Shown here in pieces: positions 1 to 9,075 of a stretch of 64,000 nt of DNA; the first letter of the stretch is position 1, and each line of letters opens with the position of its first letter. A program made the position numbers and the translations under genes. Source of the DNA: Shimia thalassica (lineage in GTDB: Bacteria; Pseudomonadota; Alphaproteobacteria; Rhodobacterales; Rhodobacteraceae); contig NZ_CYTW01000002.1 of assembly GCF_001458215.1 (NCBI RefSeq), positions 434,001 to 498,000 of the forward strand. The letters are read 5' to 3'. The notes below the pieces were generated by a model that saw nothing but the letters and a program-made list of their open reading frames with translations, had not been told where the DNA came from and did not search any database.

Positions 1-1
1 A

Positions 2-1009
2 AAGCTCGAGGCCTTGGCGCACGGCGATATTCAAATCCTTGTGGGAACACACGCGGTGTTTCAGCAGGATGTGAATTTCGAGGATCTGAGGCTGGCCATT
101 ATTGACGAACAGCATCGGTTTGGTGTGCGTCAGCGTCTCGAACTGGGTAAGAAGGGCGCTGGTGTAGACGTCTTGGTGATGACGGCGACGCCAATCCCGA
201 GATCGCTCGCTCTGGCGCAATACGGTGATATGGACGTCTCGATTCTGGACGAAAAACCACCGGGAAGGCAGCCTATCAAGACCGCCCTGATTTCGACCTC
301 GCGTATAGACGAAGTCATCGAGCATTTGCGCAAAGCGGTCTCGGAAGGCAAACAAGCCTACTGGGTGTGTCCCTTGGTGGATGAAAGCGAGATCGTTGAT
401 CTGACGGCAGCCGAAGAGCGTTTCAAACATCTGCGCGCGGCCCTTGGGGAAGGTGTGGTTGGCCTGGTACATGGGCAAATGCCTCCGGCCGACAAAGATG
501 CCGCCATGCGGGCCTTTCAAAATGCCGAGACCAAGGTTCTTGTTGCGACTACCGTGATCGAGGTCGGGGTTGATGTGCCCAATGCAACCATTATGGTGAT
601 TGAACGGGCCGAGTTCTTTGGCCTTGCACAGTTGCACCAGTTACGCGGCCGTGTCGGACGAGGGTCTCAGGCGTCGACCTGTCTGTTGATGTATCAGGCG
701 CCTCTTAGTCAGAACGGTGAAAAACGCCTGACCACCCTACGAGAGAGTGAAGACGGGTTCCGGATCGCGGAAACCGATCTTGAAATGCGTGGAACAGGTG
801 ACCTGATCGGGACAGCCCAATCCGGTGTGCCACGGTTCCGCGTGGCCGATATGGAAAACCAGACCGCCTTGATGTCGATTGCGCAAAGCGATGCCAGAAA
901 ACTGTTGAACGATGATCCGGCATTGGAATCCCCGCGTGGACAGGCGGCACGTGTTCTTTTGTGGCTCATGGAACAGGATCAAGCCATTCGTTTGATTTCA
1001 GTGGGTTAG
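2..1009 (+). CDS. recG: ATP-dependent DNA helicase RecG, C-terminal part (5' end outside window)
   Basis: The reading frame is open from the first bases of the window, so this is the 3' portion of a longer gene (about 335 codons of a family usually near 690). RecG is a superfamily 2 helicase that remodels stalled forks and branches Holliday junctions. The helicase motifs are visible in order: Walker B DEQHRFG, motif III TATPIPRSLAL, motif V VATTVIEVGVDVPNA and motif VI QLRGRVGRG, followed by the usual C-terminal helicase region ending around MRGTGDLIGTAQSG. No in-frame disruption is seen. A LexA box and a small gene follow immediately downstream. Confidence 0.95.
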   Translation, partial: KLEALAHGDIQILVGTHAVFQQDVNFEDLRLAIIDEQHRFGVRQRLELGKKGAGVDVLVMTATPIPRSLALAQYGDMDVSILDEKPPGRQPIKTALISTSRIDEVIEHLRKAVSEGKQAYWVCPLVDESEIVDLTAAEERFKHLRAALGEGVVGLVHGQMPPADKDAAMRAFQNAETKVLVATTVIEVGVDVPNATIMVIERAEFFGLAQLHQLRGRVGRGSQASTCLLMYQAPLSQNGEKRLTTLRESEDGFRIAETDLEMRGTGDLIGTAQSGVPRFRVADMENQTALMSIAQSDARKLLNDDPALESPRGQAARVLLWLMEQDQAIRLISVG

Positions 1010-1037
1010 CCCGTTTCGTTCTATTTTGTTCGCTAAT

Positions 1038-1052
1038 GTTCTCATAAAGTTC
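1038..1052. promoter_or_regulatory. LexA (SOS) box, GTTC-N7-GTTC
   Basis: The sequence GTTCTCATAAAGTTC is an exact match to the alphaproteobacterial LexA operator GTTC-N7-GTTC. A third GTTC lies just upstream at 1028-1031. The box is 67 bp before the ATG of a 40-codon gene and 29 bp after the recG stop, so it probably overlaps the promoter of that small gene. The match is seen directly; LexA control is inferred. Confidence 0.75.
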
Positions 1053-1118
1053 TTTACAGAATCTGAATCATGTGAGAACAAAGGGGCAACAAAGAAGAGA
1101 TTGAGCAGGAGACACCCC

Positions 1119-1241
1119 ATGATGAACCAAATCAAATCCGTTCTTCGCAATTCCGGCGACACGCTGGTGCAAGATGCGATTGGCGCTGTTGCGCTTGTGG
1201 TTATGATGGTTGTTGTTCTGCACGTGCCCGTCTTTGCCTGA
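1119..1241 (+). CDS. 40-residue single-pass membrane protein, putative SOS-induced
   Basis: A very small gene encoding about 40 residues: a short polar, basic N-terminal segment (MMNQIKSVLRNSGDTLVQD) followed by one hydrophobic helix rich in Val, Ala and Met that runs almost to the C terminus. The ATG at 1119 is chosen over upstream in-frame starts because AGGAGA sits about 7 bases before it; the longer frame would begin before the LexA box. The gene stands alone between recG and a terminator. The small inner-membrane protein SidA of Caulobacter is an SOS-induced division inhibitor of similar size and topology. Sequence homology cannot be claimed from reading alone, so function is an inference from operator and topology. 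Confidence 0.7.
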   Translation: MMNQIKSVLRNSGDTLVQDAIGAVALVVMMVVVLHVPVFA

Positions 1242-1396
1242 TTTTCTGCCTGTATGATGGTGCCGGAAAGTTTCCAGCATCCTGTCCCCACTTTGATGCG
1301 AAGCGACTGACACTGCCTGTCTTATGGTCTTTTGAAGGGACTGCCTCATCCCCCTTCACCGAAGCTTACCGGGTCCCACATCGTCATACACAACTT
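1242..1396 (+). other. Untranslated stretch before a terminator
   Basis: About 155 bases between the small membrane-protein gene and the hairpin at 1397 hold no credible reading frame. Several local inverted repeats occur, for example GAAGGG at 1334-1339 with CCCTTC at 1352-1357. It is either a long 3' untranslated region or a separate small RNA. No known RNA family could be recognised. Confidence 0.35.
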
Positions 1397-1433
1397 AACC
1401 GCCGCCTTCCTGCCAGAAGCGCGGCGGTTTTTT
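1397..1433 (+). terminator. Rho-independent terminator
   Basis: AACCGCCGC (1397-1405) pairs with GCGGCGGTT (1421-1429) around a 15-base loop and runs into six T. It ends the small-gene transcript and faces the convergent IscU-like gene. Confidence 0.8.
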
Positions 1434-1469
1434 CTTGTAAAACCAGATGATTGTAAGGCCGAAAGCGGT

Positions 1470-1919
1470 CTAGGCGCAGTTGGCCTGCTCTGCTTGGTCC
1501 ACGGCCTCTACTGCGGCATCCAAAGCGAGCATGATCGACGCGTGGCGGTTTTTGTAGTCCCGCGCGGGGCGCAGCACTTCGAGCCCATCAAACGGTGCAG
1601 GCGGGGTAGGTCCGTCCTGTTTCAGCATCCCCTTCAGACCCTCACGCGCCGCTTCGAGTTCAGCACGGTTGCGTCCGATGATATTGGCCCCCACAACAGA
1701 TGCGGCGGCCTGTCCAAGAGCGCAGGCTTTCACGTCCTGTCCGTACGCCACAATACGCCCGTCTTCGACGGCCACATCAACCGTGACAGTTGAGCCGCAA
1801 AGCGGCGAACGCTTTTTTACCGTCGCCTGCGGAGAGCTCAGGCGTGTTGTATTCGGAATCTCAGCGGCCAGCGCCAAAATGCGCCCGGAATACAGCTTGA
1901 TAAGATCGTTTTCGGACAT
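1470..1919 (-). CDS. IscU/NifU-type iron-sulfur cluster assembly scaffold protein
   Basis: A 149-residue protein of the IscU/SufU scaffold fold, on which nascent Fe-S clusters are built before transfer to apoproteins. The three ligand cysteines expected of the family are at Cys41 (SPLCGST), Cys66 (VKACALGQ) and Cys148 near the C terminus. The start at 1919 is preceded by AAGGGAAC. It belongs to the stand-alone alphaproteobacterial branch; no isc or suf operon surrounds it. It diverges from hisI across 67 bp, so the two promoters probably overlap. The client proteins cannot be told from the sequence. Confidence 0.85.
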   Translation of the reverse strand: MSENDLIKLYSGRILALAAEIPNTTRLSSPQATVKKRSPLCGSTVTVDVAVEDGRIVAYGQDVKACALGQAAASVVGANIIGRNRAELEAAREGLKGMLKQDGPTPPAPFDGLEVLRPARDYKNRHASIMLALDAAVEAVDQAEQANCA

Positions 1920-1986
1920 CCGATGTTCCCTTTGACGTGTCTTTACTAGATAGAGGGCAAGATCGCAGATGCAAAGGAATTCTGTT

Positions 1987-2346
1987 ATGCAATTTGATCC
2001 CAAAACCTTGAAGTTCAACGAAGCGGGTCTCATTCCGGCGATTGCACAGGATGCAGAAAACGGTGACGTCCTGATGATGGCCTGGATGAATGAAGAGGCG
2101 GTTCAACGTACATTGGACACCGGGCGGGTGACCTATTGGTCGCGCTCGCGTCAATCTTTCTGGATCAAGGGCGAAAGCTCGGGCCACGTGCAGGAACTGG
2201 TTGATTTTCGGGTCGATTGTGACCGCGACTGCCTGCTTGTGACCGTGAACCAAACCGGTCCGGCCTGCCATACCAACCGCCGCAGCTGTTTCTATTCGGC
2301 GGTACGGGACGGTGAAGAAGTTGAACTCATGAAACCGATGGTTTGA
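1987..2346 (+). CDS. hisI: Phosphoribosyl-AMP cyclohydrolase
   Basis: This 119-residue enzyme opens the adenine ring of phosphoribosyl-AMP in histidine biosynthesis (third step). The zinc and magnesium site is intact: Cys78, Cys82 and Asp79/Asp81 in DCDRDC, then Cys94 and Cys101 in [10 protein letters not shown]. It is a stand-alone HisI without the HisE pyrophosphohydrolase domain, as usual in alphaproteobacteria. The ATG at 1987 has AAAGGAA upstream; the frame could extend 6 codons further but that would use up the ribosome binding site. Other his genes are not in the window. Confidence 0.97.
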   Translation: MQFDPKTLKFNEAGLIPAIAQDAENGDVLMMAWMNEEAVQRTLDTGRVTYWSRSRQSFWIKGESSGHVQELVDFRVDCDRDCLLVTVNQTGPACHTNRRSCFYSAVRDGEEVELMKPMV

Positions 2347-2358
2347 TAGAGAATAATG

Positions 2359-2778
2359 TCAACCAGCCTTGGACTGGTTGGCCTTCATCAAACGATCCGC
2401 TTTTTTGCGGACAAGAACGGTGCGCAAATCATGCATCGCCAGAAGAAGCGCATCGGTCACTTCTTCAAGCTGTTCTTCGGTCGCCCGCGATTGTGCCCAT
2501 TGCGCCGTCAGGTTCATGTGATCAACCGACCGCAAAATATCGTCGATATCACGATAGGCCAGAACCTCTTGGCGTTCTGCCATCCAGTCGCGGATCACGT
2601 CGAGGTCTCTTTCCGAAAGCACCCGGTCGCCATGGGGTTTGATTTCGCCGTTACGAATATTCACAACGGCGATCTGGTCCATGTCGATCCGGCGTTGACG
2701 GTTTTCGGTGTCTACGCGATACGCCAGGGCGCCGTTTTCGCGCACGCGAAAATAGTATTCGGGTAGATCAGCCGACAT
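2359..2778 (-). CDS. Conserved hypothetical protein, soluble, helical
   Basis: A 139-residue cytosolic protein with no signal peptide or membrane segment. The N-terminal third (EYYFRVRENGALAYRVDTEN) looks beta-rich, and the rest is strongly helical and charged. It lies convergent with hisI, only 12 bp apart, and 9 bp downstream of the aminotransferase gene on the same strand, so it is probably its operon partner. I recognise the type as a Rhodobacterales conserved protein but know of no assigned function. Confidence 0.7.
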   Translation of the reverse strand: MSADLPEYYFRVRENGALAYRVDTENRQRRIDMDQIAVVNIRNGEIKPHGDRVLSERDLDVIRDWMAERQEVLAYRDIDDILRSVDHMNLTAQWAQSRATEEQLEEVTDALLLAMHDLRTVLVRKKADRLMKANQSKAG

Positions 2779-2787
2779 TTAAACCTC

Positions 2788-4008
<1,221 letters not shown>

Positions 4009-4075
4009 TCAATGCAGCCATGTCTTAGGGTGCCGACAACTCCCGATCAAGCGGGAAGCTCAAGAAGGAAGCAGC

Positions 4076-4501
4076 ATGGCCGATAATTTTACCGATGAGG
4101 ACTATCAGGACTACTGGTATGGTGAAGATGTTGCAACTTTCGGTGATCGACTTGCCGCGGCGCGCCGTTACGCACAGATGTCTCAAGGCCAGTTTGCCAA
4201 GCGCCTTGGCGTGAAGCTTTCGACGGTGCGCAGCTGGGAAGATGACTTTAGCGAGCCCCGCGCAAACAAACTGCAGATGATGGCAGGTTTGCTGAATGTA
4301 TCTGTTGTGTGGTTGCTGATGGGCGAGGGCGAAGGGGTGTCCACGGCGCCCGGAGACGAAGAGGCCGAGTTGTCGGATCTTTCCGGTCTCTTGCTAGAGG
4401 TTCGTGATATCCGCACGCAAATGAAAAACAATCTGGATCAGCTTGCGCGTCTTGAAAAACGCCTGCGCCAAAAAGTGTATGAGGCCACTCCGAATGAATG
4501 A
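4076..4501 (+). CDS. XRE-family transcriptional regulator
   Basis: A 141-residue protein with an N-terminal acidic stretch rich in Asp, Glu and Tyr (residues 1-20), a Cro/C1-type helix-turn-helix at about residues 22-75 (AKRLGVKLSTVRSWE, then LNVSVVWLLMGEG) and a C-terminal helix likely to form a coiled coil. AGAAGGAAGC precedes the ATG at 4076. The longer frame running back into the aminotransferase gene is a shadow. Its stop overlaps the start of sdhE by 8 bp, so the two are translationally coupled. The regulated target is unknown. Confidence 0.88.
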   Translation: MADNFTDEDYQDYWYGEDVATFGDRLAAARRYAQMSQGQFAKRLGVKLSTVRSWEDDFSEPRANKLQMMAGLLNVSVVWLLMGEGEGVSTAPGDEEAELSDLSGLLLEVRDIRTQMKNNLDQLARLEKRLRQKVYEATPNE

Positions 4502-4754
4502 GACCCACGAAAACCGTCTCAAGAGAATCTGGATGCGTTCAAAGTATCGGGGAATCCGTGAAATGGACCTGATCCTGCAGCAATTTTGCAAGGACCATCT
4601 CGAAGACATGGATGATGCCGCGCTCACACTCTATGACGCGCTGCTCTATGAAAACGATCAGGACCTCTATCAATGGGTCACCGGACAGGTCGAAACGCCC
4701 GAGAAGTTTCGCGCGCTGGTGCATGACATCTCTCTGACTTTTAATCGCACTTAA
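4494..4754 (+). CDS. sdhE: FAD assembly factor SdhE (succinate dehydrogenase flavinylation)
   Basis: An 86-residue all-helical protein of the SdhE/Sdh5 (DUF339) family that promotes covalent attachment of FAD to the succinate dehydrogenase flavoprotein. The signature RGxxE motif is present as RGIRE at residues 19-23, and the length is typical. The ATG at 4494 lies inside the last codons of the XRE regulator gene. The sdh genes are not in the window. Confidence 0.92.
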   Translation: MNETHENRLKRIWMRSKYRGIREMDLILQQFCKDHLEDMDDAALTLYDALLYENDQDLYQWVTGQVETPEKFRALVHDISLTFNRT

Positions 4755-4847
4755 TCGTTCGCATTTTAGCGGTCTTCGCCCCACTTAACCGATTCTTGGT
4801 TTTTTGCCGTCAGTTTCCGATGAAACGAATGAATGTCGGAGACTAAG

Positions 4848-5345
4848 ATGAGTATTCACGCGTCAGTGGGATCGACCTCGGAAAAGGGGTTTATGATCGG
4901 TTATCTGGATTCGCTGGCGTTGGTCGAGCGATTGCACCGTTTGTTATTGGACGTCATCAAGGACGAATTCGAACGGGTCGGTATTCTGGATATTAATGCC
5001 GTGCAGGCGTTGTTGCTGTTTAATATCGGCGACAACGAAGTGACCGCGGGCGAACTTAAATCGCGCGGGTATTATCAGGGCAGCAATGTCAGCTATAACC
5101 TGAAAAAGCTGGTTGATATGGGCTATATGCATCATCAACGCTGCGAAATTGACCGAAGGTCCGTGCGTGTGCGCCTGACGCAGAAAGGCCGCGAAATCCG
5201 CGATATCGTGAATGGCCTGTTCGAGCGCCACGCAGAAGGCTTGCAATCCAAAGGCGTTCTCAATCCGGAAGGGATTGAAAGCATCACCTTTGCCCTGAAA
5301 CGGGTCGAGCGGTATTGGACGGATCAAATCCGCTATATTTACTAG
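4848..5345 (+). CDS. MarR-type winged-helix regulator, LdtR-like
   Basis: A 165-residue winged-helix protein. The central region (VQALLLFNIGDNEVTAGEL, then YYQGSNVSYNLKKLVDMGY) is the DNA-binding domain, followed by the basic wing DRRSVRVRLT. It resembles the alphaproteobacterial regulator named LdtR in Liberibacter and Sinorhizobium, which controls L,D-transpeptidase and stress genes. The start at 4848 is chosen over the ATG at 4833 because CGGAGAC stands at the right distance only for 4848. It is monocistronic and followed by a terminator hairpin. Confidence 0.85.
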   Translation: MSIHASVGSTSEKGFMIGYLDSLALVERLHRLLLDVIKDEFERVGILDINAVQALLLFNIGDNEVTAGELKSRGYYQGSNVSYNLKKLVDMGYMHHQRCEIDRRSVRVRLTQKGREIRDIVNGLFERHAEGLQSKGVLNPEGIESITFALKRVERYWTDQIRYIY

Positions 5346-5352
5346 GGCGCTA

Positions 5353-5412
5353 GGGCACCCGAAGTCATGGCGCACAAGTCTGTTTGGTGAGTGCGGGTGC
5401 CCGCTTTTATTC
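5353..5412. terminator. Hairpin terminator between convergent genes
   Basis: GGGCACCCG (5353-5361) pairs with CGGGTGCCC (5394-5402), a perfect 9-bp stem with a 32-base loop, followed by GCTTTTATT. It probably serves the LdtR-like gene; the T-run overlaps the last codons of the convergent DUF1194 gene. Confidence 0.65.
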
Positions 5413-6105
5413 TTGTAGGGACGAGATCGACATGCCCTGCAACTCTCGCAGGAGTTTACGTTTCATGGCGCGTTCATAGTCGGCGAAACCCGCTGCCGTT
5501 TCCAGAAATGCGCTCGGTCCATGCAATACGTTTGCCATGTAATACGCCGTCAGTTCCGCAGTGGATGTCGTGCCACCCTGCTCAGGGCCTGACACGACCA
5601 ACCCGTTGATCGTAACCCAGTCCGGCAAAACAATATCTTTGGGTCGTGGGCCCGTGTTGGATTTTCCGTCTCCGGAAATATCCAGTGTACGTTTGGGGCA
5701 ATCCCGTTGTTGCGACAAATGCCCAACGCCAAATTCAATTGCGGCCCCGAGCGCGGTAGACGGATCAGCGGGACGGCGTTTTGTTGAACGCAGTTGGTTC
5801 GTTAATTGTGCCAAGTCCTCTGGATTACGAATTTCCAGCCAGTCGACAACAACCCTGCGGTTAAAAGCACGTGGGCCGCTCCATTCATAAACCGTGATCC
5901 GAACGGGCCAGTCGGGCGGACCAATCAGAATGTTTGAAACTTCGCTCGACTCTAACGCGCTCGCAAGCCCGTCCAGCTGAAGACGATATTCGCTCGCATT
6001 AACGGACCCCGAGACATCCAATCCAAGGGCCAGCGCCTGACGGCAGTGGGGTGCGGCCTCGGCTGAAGCCGCACCCAGAATTATGAAACACGCAAGATGG
6101 CGCAT
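5407..6105 (-). CDS. DUF1194-type secreted protein (von Willebrand factor A-like)
   Basis: About 232 residues with a short signal peptide (MRHLACFIILGAASAEA). The mature protein opens with the VWA-like metal-site motif LGLDVSGSVNASEY, and the second half carries DISGDGKSNTG, as in DUF1194 proteins. The exported domain probably binds a divalent metal; its role is not established. The ATG at 6105 is preferred over in-frame GTG and TTG codons at 6111 and 6114 because it gives the cleanest signal peptide. It lies immediately behind gloA, whose stop is 3 bp upstream, so reinitiation is likely. Confidence 0.82.
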   Translation of the reverse strand: MRHLACFIILGAASAEAAPHCRQALALGLDVSGSVNASEYRLQLDGLASALESSEVSNILIGPPDWPVRITVYEWSGPRAFNRRVVVDWLEIRNPEDLAQLTNQLRSTKRRPADPSTALGAAIEFGVGHLSQQRDCPKRTLDISGDGKSNTGPRPKDIVLPDWVTINGLVVSGPEQGGTTSTAELTAYYMANVLHGPSAFLETAAGFADYERAMKRKLLRELQGMSISSLQE

Positions 6106-6107
6106 GT

Positions 6108-6536
6108 TCACCAATGGCCAGTGTTCTCCATGCTGGCCCAGGGCTCTTGCGGCGCAAGAGAGTCGCCCTTTTGCAAAAGCTCGATCGATATATTGTCGGG
6201 AGAGCGCACAAAGGCCATGTGACCGTCGCGAGGCGGGCGGTTGATGGTTACACCGTTGTCCATAAGGTGCTGGCAGGCCTCGTAAATATTGTCGACTTCA
6301 TAGGCGAGGTGCCCGAAATGGCGCGAGTCGCTGGGCAGACCTTCGTCCCCGTCCCAATTGTAAGTCAGTTCGACAGGGCAGTCTTCTTGTCCTTCGGGGG
6401 CCATGAAAACAAGGGTGAAACGCCCCTGTTCGTGATCCCAGCGGCGGGTTTCTTTCAGGCCCAAAAGTGCATAAAAGGCCATGGATTTTTCAAGATCCGC
6501 AACACGGACCATGGTGTGAAGATATTTCAATTGCAT
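6108..6536 (-). CDS. gloA: Lactoylglutathione lyase (glyoxalase I)
   Basis: A 142-residue VOC-fold protein that isomerises the hemithioacetal of methylglyoxal and glutathione to lactoylglutathione. All four expected metal ligands are visible: His7 (LHTMVRV), Glu56 (PVELTYN), His76 (HFGHLAYEVD) and Glu119 (NISIELLQ). The spacing fits the standard single-domain bacterial enzyme. It is the first gene of a two-gene unit with the DUF1194 protein. Confidence in glyoxalase I rather than another VOC enzyme is high because of the RRWDHEQGRFTLVFM segment. Confidence 0.93.
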   Translation of the reverse strand: MQLKYLHTMVRVADLEKSMAFYALLGLKETRRWDHEQGRFTLVFMAPEGQEDCPVELTYNWDGDEGLPSDSRHFGHLAYEVDNIYEACQHLMDNGVTINRPPRDGHMAFVRSPDNISIELLQKGDSLAPQEPWASMENTGHW

Positions 6537-6606
6537 CGGTTGCTCCCTCGATGGCTTGTTCGTCGAAGTATGAGAACCCTGCGACGGATTGTCGAGCCGT
6601 CACCCT

Positions 6607-7986
6607 CTAAAACGAGGAACGAATGCCGAAGGTTAAAGACAATTGTTCCGTTTCAAAGCGGCTGACATTTGAATCCGTGCGCAACGCGCGAAAGGTCATC
6701 GTGGGGGCGAAGCCGGCATAGTGCATTTTGTGGAACATCAGTTCGAATTCACCTGCAACCGAGGTATCCTTGCGTCCCCCCGGAACGGTGATGAAGCCGA
6801 CCCGATAATCCGGATAGTCGCTCACACCCACCTTGAACGATGTGCTTAATTTGACAGGACCAAAGGCACGTCCAAAACTGTACCCAATCTGGGCAACCGC
6901 CCCCTGTGAGGAAAACACGGGGTTGGCGTCGTCTGTTTGGCTGAGGCTGAGCGCCGTGGTCAGCCGGTTTCCGCTTTGAAGCGTGTGTGAATAGCTGGCC
7001 CCGAGGCTGGAATAGATATCGCGCGTGTCCGGTGCATTGTCCGGGCGGCGCCATTCATTGATCGCCTTGAACGACAGGCGGCGTCCCTTTGCAGGGCTCC
7101 AGCCCCAACCGCCTTCGAGACGAAACAGGTCATGCAGCGGATCGCCGCCATACCACGTTTTGCCAACCACGCCGCCCAAAGACCAGATGGCCCCTTTGGG
7201 TTTCAAACGAAAGGCATGGCGCACGCCGCCTTCCAGAACGGTGAAGGCGTAATCGGATCCGGAGGCCGCGGGTGCCAGATTTTTGGCATCGTCCGACAGG
7301 GTGACATGCCGTGTGAAGACCCGTCCGACAAGACGCGTTTCACTGCTTTCGTTTTCAGATATGCGATAGCTGACCGCAGCGTTCAGCATGGCTTCGATGC
7401 CGGACAGGGCCATTGCATCCCCGACGTTCACCCCGATCGCGGGCACGCCGTCAATGATCATGTTGCGGGACAAAGACCCGTTGTTGACGTTTGAGGACGG
7501 GCTGATTGATCCGGAAAGTTTGAACTTCAAAGGGTTTCTGGCGCGCACCTGCCTAAAGGATTGAACGGCGGCATTGCGCTGGACCTGACCGGGGGCGTTG
7601 GTGTGCGCACGTCGCAACCAGTATTGTGCTTGTGTAAAGCGTTCGTCTTTTACCGCAAGACGCGCGCTAAGATTGGCGGAGGAATAGCTTTGTAAATCGG
7701 TACGCGAAAACCGAAAGGCCGCCCGCGATGCCTTGCGCGCCGCCTTTGTGTCGCCTGCGCCCGTAAAGATCAGAGCAAGGGCATAATGCGCGGCAGGGTC
7801 TGTCGGGTCATGGTTCAAAAGGCCCAACGCCAATCGATAGGCCGCGTCCGCCTGATTTGTTTTCAAAGCGTAAGAGAGGGCCTGATGCGCTTGGGATTTG
7901 GTTAGCGTTGGACTGGGTGTCCCTTGTGCGCTGGCCACACCAGCGCACAGGCTAAAGACCAGTCCGAGAAGCCTACGGCGCAGCAT
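6607..7986 (-). CDS. Surface lipoprotein assembly modifier (Slam), TPR plus DUF560 beta-barrel
   Basis: About 459 residues: signal peptide (MLRRRLLGLVFSLCAGVASA), a periplasmic TPR-like helical domain at about residues 25-145, then a C-terminal outer-membrane beta-barrel with alternating hydrophobic strands ending in a terminal Phe. The barrel opens with FKLSGSISPSSNVNNGS, matching the DUF560 signature of P-x-SN-hydrophobic-N. Slam proteins move lipoproteins across the outer membrane to the cell surface. The start at 7986 lies inside the last codons of the upstream lipoprotein gene (14-bp overlap), which makes a dedicated pair. The in-frame extension upstream is the lipoprotein gene in another frame. 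Confidence 0.85.
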   Translation of the reverse strand: MLRRRLLGLVFSLCAGVASAQGTPSPTLTKSQAHQALSYALKTNQADAAYRLALGLLNHDPTDPAAHYALALIFTGAGDTKAARKASRAAFRFSRTDLQSYSSANLSARLAVKDERFTQAQYWLRRAHTNAPGQVQRNAAVQSFRQVRARNPLKFKLSGSISPSSNVNNGSLSRNMIIDGVPAIGVNVGDAMALSGIEAMLNAAVSYRISENESSETRLVGRVFTRHVTLSDDAKNLAPAASGSDYAFTVLEGGVRHAFRLKPKGAIWSLGGVVGKTWYGGDPLHDLFRLEGGWGWSPAKGRRLSFKAINEWRRPDNAPDTRDIYSSLGASYSHTLQSGNRLTTALSLSQTDDANPVFSSQGAVAQIGYSFGRAFGPVKLSTSFKVGVSDYPDYRVGFITVPGGRKDTSVAGEFELMFHKMHYAGFAPTMTFRALRTDSNVSRFETEQLSLTFGIRSSF

Positions 7987-8875
7987 TGTCGCAAATTGCG
8001 GCATCACCATCGAGACCACATTGCGTGAGAACGAAGAAACCATACTCGGTCTCGTCATCCAGATTATCTGTAAAGTCGGACATGCTTATGATGCCGGCAA
8101 CGGCCGCCGCGTCTGAGCCACCGAAGACACCACCATAGTCGCCTTTGTCACTTTCGATGATGCCATGTACTTCGACGTCCCCGAAAAAGCTGCCATCAGC
8201 GGCAATATCGGTCACGATCAAAGAGATATCTTCAAGTTCAAATGGCGTGGACAGCACGATTTGGCGATCATAGACGCCACCGTTGACGGCCATATCTGCA
8301 AAGTTCGCATTCAGAAATACCTGACCGCTCACCAAATAGGGTTCGCCCGGAAGAATGGACGAATCCACATTGGGGGCGTCCGCGGAATTGGGGCCGCCAT
8401 TCAAGATGCCGGCATAATCGCCCGCATAAGAAACCTGACCGGCTGCGGGGCCGGTGCCAATAGGCGGTGCATCGAAAGTGCCGTTGCGTTCATAGTAGGC
8501 GCCTTGAAGAACCCGGTTGAACTGGCCGCCGTCGCCGACGAATCCGGCCTGAACCGATCCATCCTGACTTTCCCCAACCATGGCGACAAAAAAGCGATCA
8601 AGGCTGTCTTCCTGAACGCTGTAGGCCTCGTAAGTGCCAATATCGCGTGCAGAATCCCGTGCGTACACAACGGTGACCGGCGTGGAATCCAGCGCATAAA
8701 TCTCGGCGGACAGGGTCTGGTCAGTTGCATTATACGAAACAGACTTCAGATTTCCGGCCAGTTCTTCGGGCACGGTAATTTCTGTGTCATCATCGGTTTC
8801 CTCCGCGAACGGATTCGAGCCACCACAGGCAGTCAGGCTGGCCATTGCGGCCATGCACACAAAAGAACGGATCAT
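7973..8875 (-). CDS. Surface lipoprotein, TbpB-like barrel, Slam substrate
   Basis: A 300-residue lipoprotein with a lipobox (SLTAC, lipidated Cys17) and a low-complexity acidic linker. A beta-rich body ends in a C-terminal barrel containing GDYGGVFGGSDAAAVAGII, the pattern of the transferrin-binding-protein-B barrel domain seen in Slam-exported lipoproteins. Two cysteines close to the C terminus could form a disulfide. It is first in a two-gene unit with the Slam gene. The ligand is unknown; nothing nearby (no TonB receptor) points to transferrin or haem. Confidence 0.8.
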   Translation of the reverse strand: MIRSFVCMAAMASLTACGGSNPFAEETDDDTEITVPEELAGNLKSVSYNATDQTLSAEIYALDSTPVTVVYARDSARDIGTYEAYSVQEDSLDRFFVAMVGESQDGSVQAGFVGDGGQFNRVLQGAYYERNGTFDAPPIGTGPAAGQVSYAGDYAGILNGGPNSADAPNVDSSILPGEPYLVSGQVFLNANFADMAVNGGVYDRQIVLSTPFELEDISLIVTDIAADGSFFGDVEVHGIIESDKGDYGGVFGGSDAAAVAGIISMSDFTDNLDDETEYGFFVLTQCGLDGDAAICDNAAP

Positions 8876-9075
8876 CGTATTGCCTCAATACTGCTAAGCC
8901 CGGTTTTCCGGGTTATTTCATGCAGAATCGATCACAGGGGGGCAAAAGTCAACGTTGTGCATGCAGGTGAAAAACAGGTGTTGCGACAAGAACGCCAAAT
9001 TCGTGTGTTCCATTGCAGCCGCATCACAAGATATAGTGTCGCGAAAGTACCAAAAATCCCGAAGGAATCGCTTAG

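Noticed and set aside
705-982. Three nested minus-strand frames inside recG
   Set aside because: They run opposite to a clearly conserved helicase gene, have no ribosome sites and differ only by frame; they are shadows.
1242-1433. Possible 6S RNA or SRP RNA gene
   Set aside because: A weak pairing (TGTATGA with TCATACA) closes the region, but none of the core sequence marks of either RNA was found, so it is reported only as an untranslated stretch.
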